Position numbers and translations under genes: made by a program | Shown here: positions 44,275 through 55,816 of the stretch, one piece after another | How the letters are laid out: each line of letters begins with the position of its first letter | Numbering within the stretch: position 1 is the stretch's first letter | The notes under the pieces: generated by a model | What the model was told of the DNA's origin: nothing | What the model saw: only the letters and a program-made list of their open reading frames with translations | Databases searched by the model: none | NCBI RefSeq assembly: GCF_000340215.1 | Contig: NW_006921540.1 | Coordinates: 2,665,486 to 2,729,485, forward strand | DNA from: Pseudocercospora fijiensis CIRAD86 | Lineage: Eukaryota > Ascomycota > Dothideomycetes > Mycosphaerellales > Mycosphaerellaceae | Length of the DNA stretch: 64,000 bases | Direction of reading: 5' to 3'

Positions 44275-45229
44275 AGCATTTTTGGGCGGGTAAATGTTTC
44301 TCCCGCCTACCTCCTTCCCATTTTTCTTCGAGGTTCATTCAAAGCACAACGTGTGGCAATTAAACAAAACTGCCTCGCGCGCGCGCGCGCAACAGCATCG
44401 CTACCGCAACTTTGCTCATCATACAACTTGCGGCTATGCGTGGACCATACTCGAGAAAGGCCAGATGGCGCCCCAAATCCTCCGAAATGGCAAAACTTTC
44501 AAATCTCAATCGCCAGCAGGAAACCAAGATGGAAACCAAGACGAGTCCTGACTCGGGGAGGATGCCACCGTGAGCTGGGCATATACCTCTGCTCGACTGG
44601 CATCTGAGATGTTTCTCCATTTCGTCAAATACCAGACACTGAAGGCGTAGTCGCTCGCTCAATCAGGAACTTTGCCAGTGAAGTGAAGCCAATCGCGGAT
44701 CGACAAAGAACCTATACCGGTTCCGCTGAAACATGAGGTTCAGAGATCTCTGGGTCGAACCAAGTTCGACACGACATGGAACAGCTGCTCGCATATTGTC
44801 CCGCTGCCGCTGTGGAGACTACAGACCAATATGTGTGCATGGCGATCCTGCTGTGCAGCATGTGCAGTAAGTGGGTCTATCTCGGCAAAATCATCCCTCA
44901 CTGTATAGGCAATCGACATGGACTAGCTACGGCCTCACATGTTATGGCCGCAGATATCCACTGGACTCGCTAATCGCCGCAGCGCAATCTAGGTCCAGAA
45001 CGTCATACTCCAGGTACTCATCACGTTGGAAGTCGTGGCAAACCTGATGGCTAACATTCTCCGAGCCCTTTGATCAGTTCACGCAACGGCTTTCTGCCAC
45101 CTGAATATCGTTCGGCTGTGGTGATCGCTGGTCGCAACATTCTTGACCTTTTTCCAATCTCTTCTTGTTGTTTCTATCCAACCTGGAACGGACGCTACGA
45201 CAATCGTGACTTGTTTATGGTCCCCCAAG
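44275..45229. other. Host flank between transposon and GH16-acyltransferase gene
   Basis: Ordinary base composition, no RIP. It includes a (CG)7.5 run at 44376-44390. Open frames (44209-44607, 44776-44973) have no motif. The promoter of the next gene should be here. Confidence 0.5.
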
Positions 45230-48200
45230 ATGCTGTTTCTCGTGGCCTTCCTCTTCTTGGTGCGCATTGCCGCAGGCGCTGGACGCAATGCGACGAGTTC
45301 AAGCCAGTGTTCATGCGGGTTCCGTGATCCGCAGACTGGAGAGCTTTATACAGAATCAATAATTATGTACTTCAACGAAACCACATCGGTGGACCAACAT
45401 GTTCTTCGACTCATGGACTACAGTCACAAGAATCAGAAAGGCTGGACCACTACGTTTCGACAAGGAGCAAGCCCTGCAAATGTCCGATTCGGCAACAATG
45501 GATCTCTCCCCTGGCAAGATGCCGTAGATGGCACTGCTCCGAGATTGGAAATGGTACTGGGTGCCCGCAGATTTGACCATCTTTCCAATGGAGCTGAACT
45601 TCAATCGCTTCGACGCGACATTCTGTACGGCAGCTTTCGAGCCGAAATGCGTTCACCTTCTTATCTGGAACGAGGAAGTGCCATGTCGATGTTCTTGCAG
45701 TACAACGACACTCAGACTGCTACCATCGATATGTGCAACATGGACATGCCCACGAAGGCAAGGGTCCTTCAACTCATCAATGGTGAATCGCCATCCTACT
45801 CTCTTGCAACCAATTACAGCTTGATCGAGAAAGGAGATCCACCAAGGATTCCAGCGCTCTCCCCATATAGCTTTATGGAGCTGCGAATAGACTGGACCGA
45901 CGACACATTGGATTTTTGGATCAACAATAATCGCACTCGTCGAGCTACGAAGAAGGAGAGGACTCTGCCATCGGTCCCTCAGACGCTGTATTTTTCCCAC
46001 TGGTCCACTGGAGACCAGTACTACATGCAAGGTCCGCCTGTCAATGCCTCTGTCGCACAACTGCAGTGGGTACGAGCATTCTTCAACACGTCTCTCATGA
46101 CGAAAGCGGACCATGAAAAGTATGATCAGCGTTGCGAAGCGATTACAGCCTGCTCTGTGGATGACATGACTCTGCGTGAGTCAACGGAATACCAATCAGC
46201 AGCTGTGGTCAAGTGGAAGCCGTCAACTCCGCACCAACGCATTCGTGATGTTGCAGGCTACATCGCCGCAGCTTTCAGCGTGTTTGGGGCCGTGTCAATT
46301 ATCAATGCGCTCATCCGACGAGGGCCTTGGTGGAGAATCAAGAAGAAACTAAAGGCTCTCCCTGGTAGCAAGAGGCATTCTACGCAAGCACTTCGCAAGT
46401 CACTTCGAGAATCTATCGGTACGGATCTGGCAAATGCTTCATACCCTGGACCCCCGGCAGGTGATCTTTATGGAAGCGTGACCGGTCCCGGATCTGGGGC
46501 CGAGACACCAGCACCGGGTTACACTTCGCGTCCAGGTTACCTCTCGCCTTTCCAAGATACATCAGGCAGTCAAACTCCACTACCAGCGTATGAGTCCGAG
46601 AGACATTCACCATATCAGTCCATGTACGCGTTTCTGGCCCCTATGCGAAGTCTACGTGGTGGGTCTGGAAGAAGCACTCCAGGTCACGCCCGCAGTGCAT
46701 CAGCTCCACAGCCAAATCGACAAGCATCTGTGGGCGTCGATGTATTACCTCCACCAATGGAGCATCCCATTGGATATGGCCCCGATAACCCGAACCTCGA
46801 AGAGGAGACGGATAAAGATACTCGAACGTCGATTGCACGGAACCAAGCATATCTCGACCTTTCTGGCACTGGACGGGAAAATGGGGATGGGGTCCGTCCA
46901 GTGAGCGCTTCAAGATCTGCCAGCCCGTTGCGAACATCAAGTCGAAGTCGCAAGTCGTACGACTCAAGATCGTCAAGCGAGCGCGAGCACAAGCACCGCA
47001 GCTTTATGGATCTGGAAGGCCGCTCAATCGAGAAGAAGGTCTCTTTCATCACCGACAAGCTACCTATAGTTGCAGTACCCGAAAATCCTCAAGACTATGG
47101 AGCCAAAGCACAAATGCTGGATAAGTCAAACATCCCCGATGCCATGACAGGTGCTGCAACGGCACTCCCTGCCAAGGAGCAGCTGCCTCACGGTCAAGCG
47201 CCGCAACAGCGTATCGATTACTTGGCAGGTCTTGTGGCCCTGTGCTGTATCATGGTCACGCTGCGCCATTTCTCGCTGACATTTTGGCCTTATGTCACCA
47301 CAAGTGGAGGATATGTAATGCATTTCAAAGCAGATCTCGTGCTATCTTACATCTTGGGACCATACATCCTGACCCCTCTGTGGATTGGACCTTTCTTCGT
47401 CACTTCATGTCGCTTTCTGGCGCAAAGATACCTCAAGACTGGCAAGCTGAACGACATTGCCAACAAAATGCTGCTGCGAGCGCCACGAATGCTTATACCG
47501 GTTTTCATATTCATGACGCTGGAATATTTCTTGATCTCGCTTGGACTCACAAGCAGGCTTGAATGGCTTCCAAGCGTCTCGTACAGCACCTGGCCGTATG
47601 TCACGCCTCAGCCGAACTTTGGAGTGTTCTTGAACGAAGCAGTGGAAATTTCGTATATCACTCCAAACGCTGCACCAGAGGTCATCAATCATTACTGTGT
47701 TGGTGTAAGTTGTCTTTGGCCATGCCCAGCACATTCAGACGCTAACTGTCAGACAGGTACTCTGGACTATTCCTGTACAGCTCCAATTTTCCTTCGTGAC
47801 CCTCTTGGCAACAGTCCTCGTAAAAGATGTCAAGACACCATGGAAGCGATTTTCCTTCTACACTTTCACAATCATCTGTGGGTGGTACGGACAGGTAAGA
47901 GCTACTCCAAGCCCGATTGGTACATCAAGCACTAATTCACAACAGAGCTGGTCTGCGTGCCATTGGCTTGGCCTTATGCTGGCAGATCTCGACATTACTT
48001 ACGACTGGAAGAAATGGATATACGCCCGATGGTGGCGACATTACGGCATCATCACAATCGCCGTTGTGATCACGCTTGCAACACCATTGGCACTTCTCTT
48101 CAACTCGTCCGTTCTTTTCTGGTCATTCATGTCCTGGGAGAACGCCATCCATCCCAACCCCACCACCGGAAGACCGATCTATGAGTCCCTTCCTAGCATC

Positions 48201-48727
48201 TGGTGGGCGTATCCTCAGTACTACGAGCCCAATCTGGCAATCCTTACATTCAGTCTCGGCCTTCAACTGATCGTCGAACTTTCGACGTGGACACAGAAGG
48301 CTCTCAGCATTAAGATCGTCACATTCTTCCATCCACATATCATGACAATATATCGTAAGCTAGACAACGTTGTGGTCAATTTTTCCTCCAGCGACTGACT
48401 TTTGACCTAGTGATGCACGGATTCGTGTTCTGGAGTGTTGGAGCCAGCGTAGCTGTATGGCTTAGCGGACTGAGCTTTCCGTATTGGGCTACACTGATCA
48501 TCACGGCGCTCTTCTCATACGCTACGATCTTGTTCTTTGCCGTGATTATGACCCCCCTGATCGAGTTTGCTACGAAAGGCTCGGTGAAGAATATTTGGCG
48601 ATGGGCTACAGAAGAGCCTGTGCCGCATAGACGAACCACAGCACCTTTCACGAAGGACCTCGTTCTAGGAAGAATGCAGGATGAGGGAGAAGAGAAGAAA
48701 GCGAATGCGCAGGTACAGACAGCGTGA
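45230..48727 (+). CDS. Secreted GH16-like domain fused to acyltransferase-3 membrane domain
   Basis: Four exons: 45230-47704, 47757-47894, 47946-48354 and 48411-48727 (introns 52, 51 and 56 nt). Total 1,112 residues. I start at the Met giving a signal peptide (MLFLVAFLFLVRIAAGAG). Residues ~25-310 resemble GH16 / concanavalin-A-like beta-sandwiches: YGSFRAEMRSPS, then ELRIDWTDDTLDFWINN and LYFSHWSTGD. The GH16 catalytic box EIDxE is replaced by TIDMC (165-169), so hydrolysis is unlikely. A membrane span follows (342-361), then a Ser/Pro/Arg-rich linker, and from ~660 the acyltransferase-3 domain (RIDYLAGLVALCCIMVTLRH) with about ten spans. Inference: a surface enzyme that binds a glycan outside and acylates it. 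Its 5' neighbour across the transposon is a related acyltransferase. Confidence 0.85.
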
Positions 48728-48877
48728 GAATATCTGGTCCACTTCAGAATTTGCGGCGTTCGAGCGTTATTGATATACCAGCTTCTCAGCAAAGAATTGA
48801 AACGATTACCAATTGATTTCCAGCGAACTACTTACACAGCCAATTCCTGTTACCATAAGGTGGTAGTATTGTTACGA

Positions 48878-50207
48878 TCAGTACCCATCCTTCCCAGAAA
48901 CCACACCATACGCTCCGCCGCCTTTACCAAACATCTCGCACAATCCATCAGCCAAATCTTTTGGACGTTCCCATCCCGCGAAATGTCCACCCTTCTCATA
49001 AAACTTTTGGAAGACGATTGGTCCCATGGTGTGTCTCCAAGATACCGGACTGTTGCAGAGCTCTACCGGGAAGTCGGCAATCCCCAGCGGAACATCGATA
49101 TAGCCTTGAGCGATAGGCACCGTGATCTCCACGGGGTCATGTAGAGCCTCGTAATAGATGTAAGAGGCTGCGTCTGGTCCGGCGCGGGAGAAGACGTAAA
49201 TCGATACCCAGAGGCAGACTTCATCGTCAGTCCACTCGTATTCATCACTCCACTCTACAAGTTTATCAAACACCCAAGCCAAATTCCCAACCGGACTGTC
49301 ACGCAAGAGGAAATTTATCGTGGCGGGTCGAGTGGATTGAATGGCGAGGTAACCCCGTCCGTCGCCCATGCCGAAGGGATTCCAGCGTTCTGCTAGCGCC
49401 ATCTGCTTCTTCTCGCGCTCGCTGTATTCAGGCTCGGGTTTGGTGCCGTTCACGAATTCTTCCGGCTTCGCGGCCCATGCCCAGTTGATATGATGGGCTT
49501 TCACACTTGTTGGGTACAGATGGGCCAGGGCGCGGGTGATGAGGAAACCCCAATCGCCGCCTTGAGTTACGTATTCGTTGTAGCCCAATGCTAACATGAC
49601 CTTGTGGCATGCTTCGGCATAGCGGGCGAGGTTGAAGCCAGGCTTCAGCGCGGGGCCTGAGAAGCCGTAGTTCCTAGGACCAAGTCAGTGTCAGTGTCTG
49701 CGTAGAGACAATATCAGGAAGTCACGGACGGAAGACTTGGAGCTACGACATGAAATGCCGGGTTTCCATCTCCGCCTTTCAAATACGGTAGCATTTTCGT
49801 GACCTCGAGAAAAGAGCCTGGCCATCCGTGGACAAACAAGAGCGGAATTGCTCCTTGCACATCGCTCTTTTGATGCACGAAATGCATATCCACTGGGCCA
49901 TGCTTGTCGACGCTGACCTGCACCTCGAAGTTGGGTAGCTCGTTTAGCTTCTTTTCGTGAGCTCTCCAGTCAAATTTCGTTCGCCAGTATTCGACGAGGC
50001 GTTGGATGTCTGCTCTGGAATTCCGCATCTCGATTAGGATTTGTGGTGCAAGTGATGGAGGGAGAGGAGAGCTTACAAGGGAGAGCCGTAGTCCCAGGCT
50101 GGATTGCCTTCTAATTCTGATGGGAAGTCTGTGTCATCCAATCGCTTCTTTAAGCGGTCGATCTTCTGTTGTGGGACGTCGATTGTGTATTCTTTAATGA
50201 CGGACAT
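48878..50207 (-). CDS. Epoxide hydrolase (alpha/beta-hydrolase with EHN domain)
   Basis: Three exons on the minus strand: 50077-50207, 49730-50014 and 48878-49673 (introns 62 and 56 nt; CTAAT and CTGAC branch sites). The product has 403 residues. The N-terminal EHN region reads DDTDFPSELEGNPAWDYGSP and LVEYWRTKFDWRAHEKKLN. The oxyanion loop is HGWPGSF (106-112), the nucleophile elbow GGDWGF with Asp179, and the catalytic His lies in EKGGHFAGWERP near the C terminus. From family knowledge such enzymes open epoxides with water through an alkyl-enzyme ester. Substrate unknown: detoxification or a secondary-metabolite step are both possible. Acceptors were chosen to restore SPLADIQRLVEYW and SLPNYGFSGP across junctions. 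Confidence 0.92.
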
Positions 50208-51132
50208 GGTGAGCTCTAGGGGTGGATGGAGCTGAAGTTGAGAACAAGGGGCGTTGAGAAGCGCAGAGCTGAGGGCAGACTTGTAGTACTGCCACTAGAG
50301 GAGACAGCTTCATAGCTCTGCTAATGCAAGTCTAGCTTGTTTTTTGTTTTCTTGCACAGCCATCGTCTTTCACACACACACACACGAGCGCTCGCACAGG
50401 TTCCTTCTAGCTCCTTTGGGAAACGCTTGGCATGGTCGAAGTGTCCCATGGCTTGTCGCCTTGACTCTGCATCGATCGTGTTCCGTTTCCAACTTCTCCT
50501 CTCTTTTCACGCCTCTGGATAACACCGAAGACACACGAGATGGGCATGGACATGACGGTCGGTGAGGCAGGGCGAACACTCCCATTTATCTCCTGTTTCT
50601 TGGCCGCTGCTCCCACAGGCAACAGGGATCAAACCTTGACATCGCTGAGTGCCTCATCTCAGCTAATTGATCCTAATTGACAATCCCGACCTTTCGCACG
50701 TCATCGTAGCTAGGCACTGGCCAGCCCATGTGCACTGCTTGCAACCATCTGACAGCGGAGAAGAACAGCATCTGTGTTTGCGGTCATAGATCACACTCGA
50801 CTCGGGCAAGGCACGGTCGAAACGAAGCGCTCGTAAATATTGCAACAAGAAGTCCGACGGCGTAGTATTGTGAAGCTTACGCATTTCTACTGGTACTGGT
50901 CTCCGCTGGCGGTGAAGCAACCACCGCATTCACGAAGGGCCACCTCTCATTCACAATGCGATTATGATGCGACGGCTACCTCATTTAAGCCAGAAACATT
51001 CTCTGAGACTCTTGTTCCAAATCGAGAAGAACAATGAACTCTCAAAACACAACCCAATCTCCACACCGAGCCTTTCAATAGAAGGAACAAAGGACGCTGG
51101 TCATTGATGCTGCTCACTCCATCCTATCCATC
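50208..51132. other. Divergent intergenic region
   Basis: 925 bp between divergent start codons. It contains a short CA-repeat near 50372-50385. Small open frames lack motifs. Promoters of both flanking genes must be here. Confidence 0.4.
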
Positions 51133-52470
51133 ATGATGACCATCACGAGTGCCTACCGTCAGCAGGAGCTGGCTCCTGGAGAACACGAATCACTCTCCCA
51201 ACATCACAACTTTGCAAAACGCATGACTACCAGTTCACGTGTGCCCAAGGATCATGCCATCCGCAAGCAACCGGGAGCTGGCCTCCGCCGTATCGCACTG
51301 ACTCCGGACAGAGTGGCCAGGAAACCAATGTTTCCTAGGAACGGCAGGCTTCCCGTGCGCTCTTCTCCCAAACAGACCGAGGAACCTGAGACGTTGCGAA
51401 CAGGAACGCCAGAAGTTCAATCCAGAGCCGCCACGCCCACCGTAACGCCTCAGAGTCAACCCCCAAACAGGCGCAGTATGCCGACGCATATGCATATGCT
51501 ATCGACCGACGGCTCCATGTATTGCGGGCCACACTTCGACGCATGCACATTTGATGCTATGGACCACAAGCTTGCATGTGGCCACATAATCCTGACTGCG
51601 GAACCTGAGCCCTGTGCAAATAACTGTCATGTACGAGAACCGCCGGATTATGCTCAGCCCCGAGATCTTGACCAATCTTTCGTTTGCATGGCTTGCATTG
51701 GAGATCATATCCAGACTCGGCAACGTGACAGATACTGGGACTTCAGAATAGAGCTCGAGAATGTCGCGGCAGAGAATGACAAGTCTTCAGAGTGGGTAAC
51801 GCAGAAGTTAGACCTCATGGCCATGGCTTGGCAGGACGAAGACGTCGAGGAAATCAAAATGCTATCCTCAAAGCAGAGAGGCAAACCCAGTCAACCATTC
51901 TGGATCGAGCCCGAGCTACAGGGTCTCGTAGATACCGCCATGAAGGAAAATCGCCTCGGTCGCAGGTCTTCAAGATCAACATTGAACGATTCCGGACCGA
52001 CATCTCCAACCCTTTCGATAACCAATTCCCCCACTACAGGAAGAGAATCCAAGCCGTCACCGCTGCAAGGATCCCTCAGAGGCTTACGCAATTGGCACTC
52101 AAGACACTCCTCAGCCTCATCCATCACCGCAGATACTCATACTCCCAGAGACACCATGAAGCCACCCGAAGATATCCCCTACTTCCCCACCGACAAGCGA
52201 AAGGACAGTAGAACCAGTGACACCATCCCCATCTGGAGGGAGCCCCAACTCCCCGAAAGTCCGACGCGAACCCTCAACTTGTCACCAAGGCACGAGTAAG
52301 TGGTAGCCCTGATGTGAGCAATACAACTTTTTTGCTCACACATGTCTTTTCGCAGCAGCGCACCTCCTCCGCGAGAGAATTACTTCGTCAAGCCATGGCA
52401 TGAAAAAGCCTCTTTGCGCCCTTACGAGCGGATTTGGCTGAGTGAGGCTTCTGTACAAGATTACGAATGA
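51133..52470 (+). CDS. Hypothetical protein with Cys/His cluster
   Basis: Two exons, 51133-52295 and 52356-52470, with a 60-nt intron (GTAAGT...GCAG) in phase 2. Product 425 residues. I do not recognise a family. The N-terminal ~120 residues are basic and Pro/Ser/Thr-rich. A cluster of Cys and His follows (about 130-197): MYCGPHFDACTF, HKLACGHII, EPCANNCHV and FVCMACIGDH, which could bind zinc. A helical segment (YWDFRIELENVAAEND) comes next, then a Ser/Thr/Pro-rich region. Exon 2 gives a conserved-looking end (SAPPPRENYFVKPWHEKASL, then IWLSEASVQDYE). The exon-2 frame stays open only when joined at this intron. Possibly nuclear; function unknown. Confidence 0.72.
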
Positions 52471-53376
52471 ATGAAAAAAAATTATGTCTCAGATTTTGAT
52501 TTTGATTTTTTTTTTGTGGCCGGAGGGGAGGGATGGGATACTTATTGGGGGGCGGCTTGGTTGCTTGATACCCAGGGCAAGCGATCCTACCTAAGTTACT
52601 AGATTTTTGTTCATGCTGAATGGAAGCATTATGGTCGACGGCCTAGCTAGCGAAACCACTTGGAGTCTCTCACTTTCTCTCGTTATTCAACTAATTTTCT
52701 ATAACGATTAATACCTTCGCTACGTGTTCGATTCGCTTGATAATGAATAACATCCTTATATAATAGGCGCTTATATGCACATCTCGAGCTCTAGAACAAC
52801 GCTTAGTATCTTACCTACGATCTAGGGATGTAATTGTAAGGTAACTCGCAGTAGCAAAGCAGAACCGAGATTTTCTTTTTTTTTCCGGCGCATCTATGCG
52901 AATAAAGGTTAGGAGGCGTAAGTCTTCTTATAGATTAGTATTGTAGCTGTCGTCGAAAAAAAGCTTGGATGCTGAGATTTCTTTTTCCACGCGCGCGACA
53001 GGCGAGCCGCGAAATGGAAATGGGTGGGTGGGTGGGTGGGTTAATGAGTATCGGGGTTTCTTGTGGGCATTGAAATGAACAGCGCGACTGTGAGGCTTCC
53101 TCAGTAGTGTCGGTGCGTGAAATGCCAAAACTATGCATTGCTTAGCTCGCGAACATTTTCCGGGAAACGATTTCAAATAGTCAATGCCAGGCAATTGATA
53201 CATTCCTTGCCAGATAGCATCTGTATACACTACATGTAGAGATGGTTCAATCGTGTCATCATTGAATTTTGCAAGGTCTTCTGCGTTATGTATATGATAC
53301 ACAGTACACACGGGTATTTCATGTCCAACTCCTTTTGCTGCGCTGAAGCAAGCATGCATGCACTTCTACAAGTCAT
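52471..53376. other. Intergenic with AT-rich, partly RIP-like segment
   Basis: Between convergent genes. From about 52640 to 52880 the text is TA-rich with CTAG and TATA words like the transposon block, perhaps a small repeat relic; CpA is still present. A T-run lies near 52500. A minus-strand frame at 52928-53359 overlaps the G-rich repeat and is not called. Confidence 0.4.
53021..53040 (+). repeat. (TGGG)5 tandem, G-quadruplex-capable
   Basis: Five GGG runs separated by single T. This fits the standard G-quadruplex pattern with one-base loops. It lies in the 3' flank of ppg1. Confidence 0.9.
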
Positions 53377-54699
53377 TCAAAGGAAGTAGTCAGCAACCGG
53401 CTTCTTGGCCGGCATGCCTCGGCTGTCTTGCGGCGCCGGGTCAAATATACGGTAGCGCCTTCCCGGGCCTTGTTTGTTGTACTGTTCCGGTAGGATGCCG
53501 TTCGATCTACCCAAGTCGCCATTTGTCCTCGGCGCATAGCCAGCGTTCGAGCCGTCCTCGCCGAGCTCCAGAATGGCTGCCACATTGCCACATCTGTAGC
53601 AGTAGTTGGGTGCTGACCATACGGTGACAATGGTGCTGTCGAACATCTCTTTGAAGCCCTCCATGACCAGTTGATGTGCTCGACAGATGAGGCTCAAGTC
53701 GTTCTTGTGATTGAAGCATTTGACAATGTCAGCACCAAACAGGAAGCCAGCGCCGCGAGGTGAAAGACCCCAGCCGTCAATTTCGTCAGGATCTGACCAC
53801 AACAGGTCGCACATGGCACCTTCGTGGGGCACTTCCTGCTTTCGGTCCAGCAATCGAATTTTGTCTATGCTGTCTATGAGAGGGCTAAGGCCGCCGTGTA
53901 CGCAGAGCACGGCGCCACCACTGCTGCTCGGACGGCCTCTGCTAGCTCCTGATGCCGCCGTGCCCGGCGGACCGTTTTGCGATGGTGTTGGTTCTGCTGT
54001 CTGAGACGGCGATGAAGGTGGGTTGGACTGGGGCTGCTCCACCGATAGTGCCGGTCTTGTTCGCGGGAAGCGATTGATAATTTGTCCTTGCGAGTTGAAG
54101 AGCTCAATCTCAACATCTTCGAGATCTGGAAATGTGGCTGCAGGATCGGCAAAGGCAGCATCGGTCGGTTCAAGGTCGGTTGCTGCGCCCATGATCAAGG
54201 CACCCAAAGCAAGGTAGTCAAACACCTCGCAGCAATAACGCCATACATTTGCGCTTCCATATTTCCGTAAGCATTCATCGTAGAAGCCATAGACTGTCGT
54301 GATCTGTCGTGATTCGTGGTTGCCTCGTATCAGCGTGATGCGATCTGGGTAGCGCACTTTCAAGCATAGCAGGAGTAGAAAGGATTCAAGAGAATAGAAG
54401 CCGCGATCGACAAAGTCGCCCATGAAGAGGTAGTTCGTGTCCGGCACATCGCCACCTACGCGGAATAGCTCCATGAGGTCGTGAAACTGGCCATGAATAT
54501 CGCCGCAAATCTACGCCCCGTCAGCGCCATGTCCTTACCACGCTCCCGTCCGACTCACCGTGACCGGCGCATCGACCGTGACCACATTGCCCTCCTCGAT
54601 GAGCAATTCTCTCGCTTTGTAGCAGAGCTCGCGCACTTGTGTCTCAGGTATTGGCCGACATGCTCGCAATTGTGCAATCGCCTTATCCAGGTCACTCAT
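53377..54699 (-). CDS. ppg1: Serine/threonine protein phosphatase Ppg1 (PP2A-like)
   Basis: Two exons on the minus strand, 54559-54699 and 53377-54510, with a 48-nt intron (GTGAGT) that splits VT from ICGDIHGQ. Product 424 residues. All PPP motifs are present: [56 protein letters not shown] and [11 protein letters not shown]. The C terminus DYFL is the PP2A-type tail that is carboxymethylated in relatives. Between the GNHE and VHGG motifs lies a low-complexity insert of about 90 residues (roughly 152-240; Ser/Pro/Gln-rich), characteristic of Ppg1 in filamentous fungi. From family knowledge Ppg1 works with the STRIPAK-like Far complex and in glycogen control. A Ppg1 identity over Sit4 or Pph3 rests on the insert and the [10 protein letters not shown] end. 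Confidence 0.93.
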
Positions 54700-55816
54700 G
54701 GTCCGCAATTTGCTGCGCCCAGCGGCGCGCTGCCGGAGTGTGCGCGCTGCCTATGCGCGGTCCTTTTTCTTCGCCTTGCTGTGCTGTCTATCGGTCGCGG
54801 TACCGGTATACTGCGTGCTCACAATTCGATCGGGCGGTCTGCTGCGGCGCGTAGGCTCGAGCGGCTCAGCTGGCTGGGGAGAGTAGAGGGCGGACTGTAC
54901 TCTGTAATGCTACGTGAGTTGGCTTCGGGTCGAGATCCGATTACAGCGAGGTGTGGTCTACGTCGGCGGTTGTGACTGAAAACGAGCGAACTCATAGCGC
55001 TGTTGATGACTAACTTGAAGTCGTGCTGCATGACTCGCGACTTTCGGCAGCCGACATCCGACATCCGACATCCGAGAAGCCCTAACAAATCCACATATCG
55101 CCTCACCTCCTTGCCCGGCGATGCCCGCTACGATATTTCCACTTCCATTGCCTCACTATTCCCGCCGACATCGAGGATACTCCTGCTATGTCGAGGGCAT
55201 TCCATCGCAGCCAACACACGACTTCAAGGACTCTCCGCGATCATATCATCAAATTCTGAGCAGATATGGCTCTTTGCACACGAGACTAGAAGACGCGCTG
55301 GAAGTGTTCGTAGGCCAGTATTGGCGACCTACTATCGCTCCGCCCTGCTTGAACGAGTAGGACGGAACCTCGTCTTGCACCAGCATCCTTCTCAGAATGC
55401 AGGTGTTTGCAAGATCTGGTCTTGTCGGAGGAGAGGAACCTGTAACTTCTACATCTCACTCCTGACCCCGCATTGTACTGGATATGGCTGCATACGAAGC
55501 GAAAGAGACGATCGAACGCTGGGCAAAACGATCCTGTCAGACCACTCAAGCCCTCCTCACGAGCTGCGAACCTTGTGGTCAAGCCATACGGTAGGCATTC
55601 GTTCCAGGAACAGTTCGAGGATCTACAGCGTGTAACCAGGAATTGTCTCCCAAGCTGCAAACCCCGCTTGTGGGTAAGGTGGGCAGCTGAAGCTTGCTCT
55701 TCTGGAACATATATATCAATAGGTGAGGATGGTTGTAGTCGTTGGCGAGTTTCACTGTACCACTAGGCCGAGGAGACAGCACATTATCATTAACACTAAC
55801 ACTACAAGACACGACC
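54700..55816. other. Divergent intergenic region, coding status unclear
   Basis: 1.1 kb between ppg1 and the FAD enzyme. Plus-strand frames at 55003-55635 and 55121-55360 are open and overlap. One short run (HTRLEDALEVFVGQYWRP) looks protein-like, but no full gene model or domain emerged. A short triple repeat of CCGACAT lies near 55050-55072. A small unrecognised gene is possible. Confidence 0.3.

Noticed and set aside
55003..55635. 210-codon frame upstream of the FAD enzyme
   Set aside because: Arg/Ser-rich text as expected from a shadow frame; a competing frame in the same place looks equally likely, so no gene model was made.
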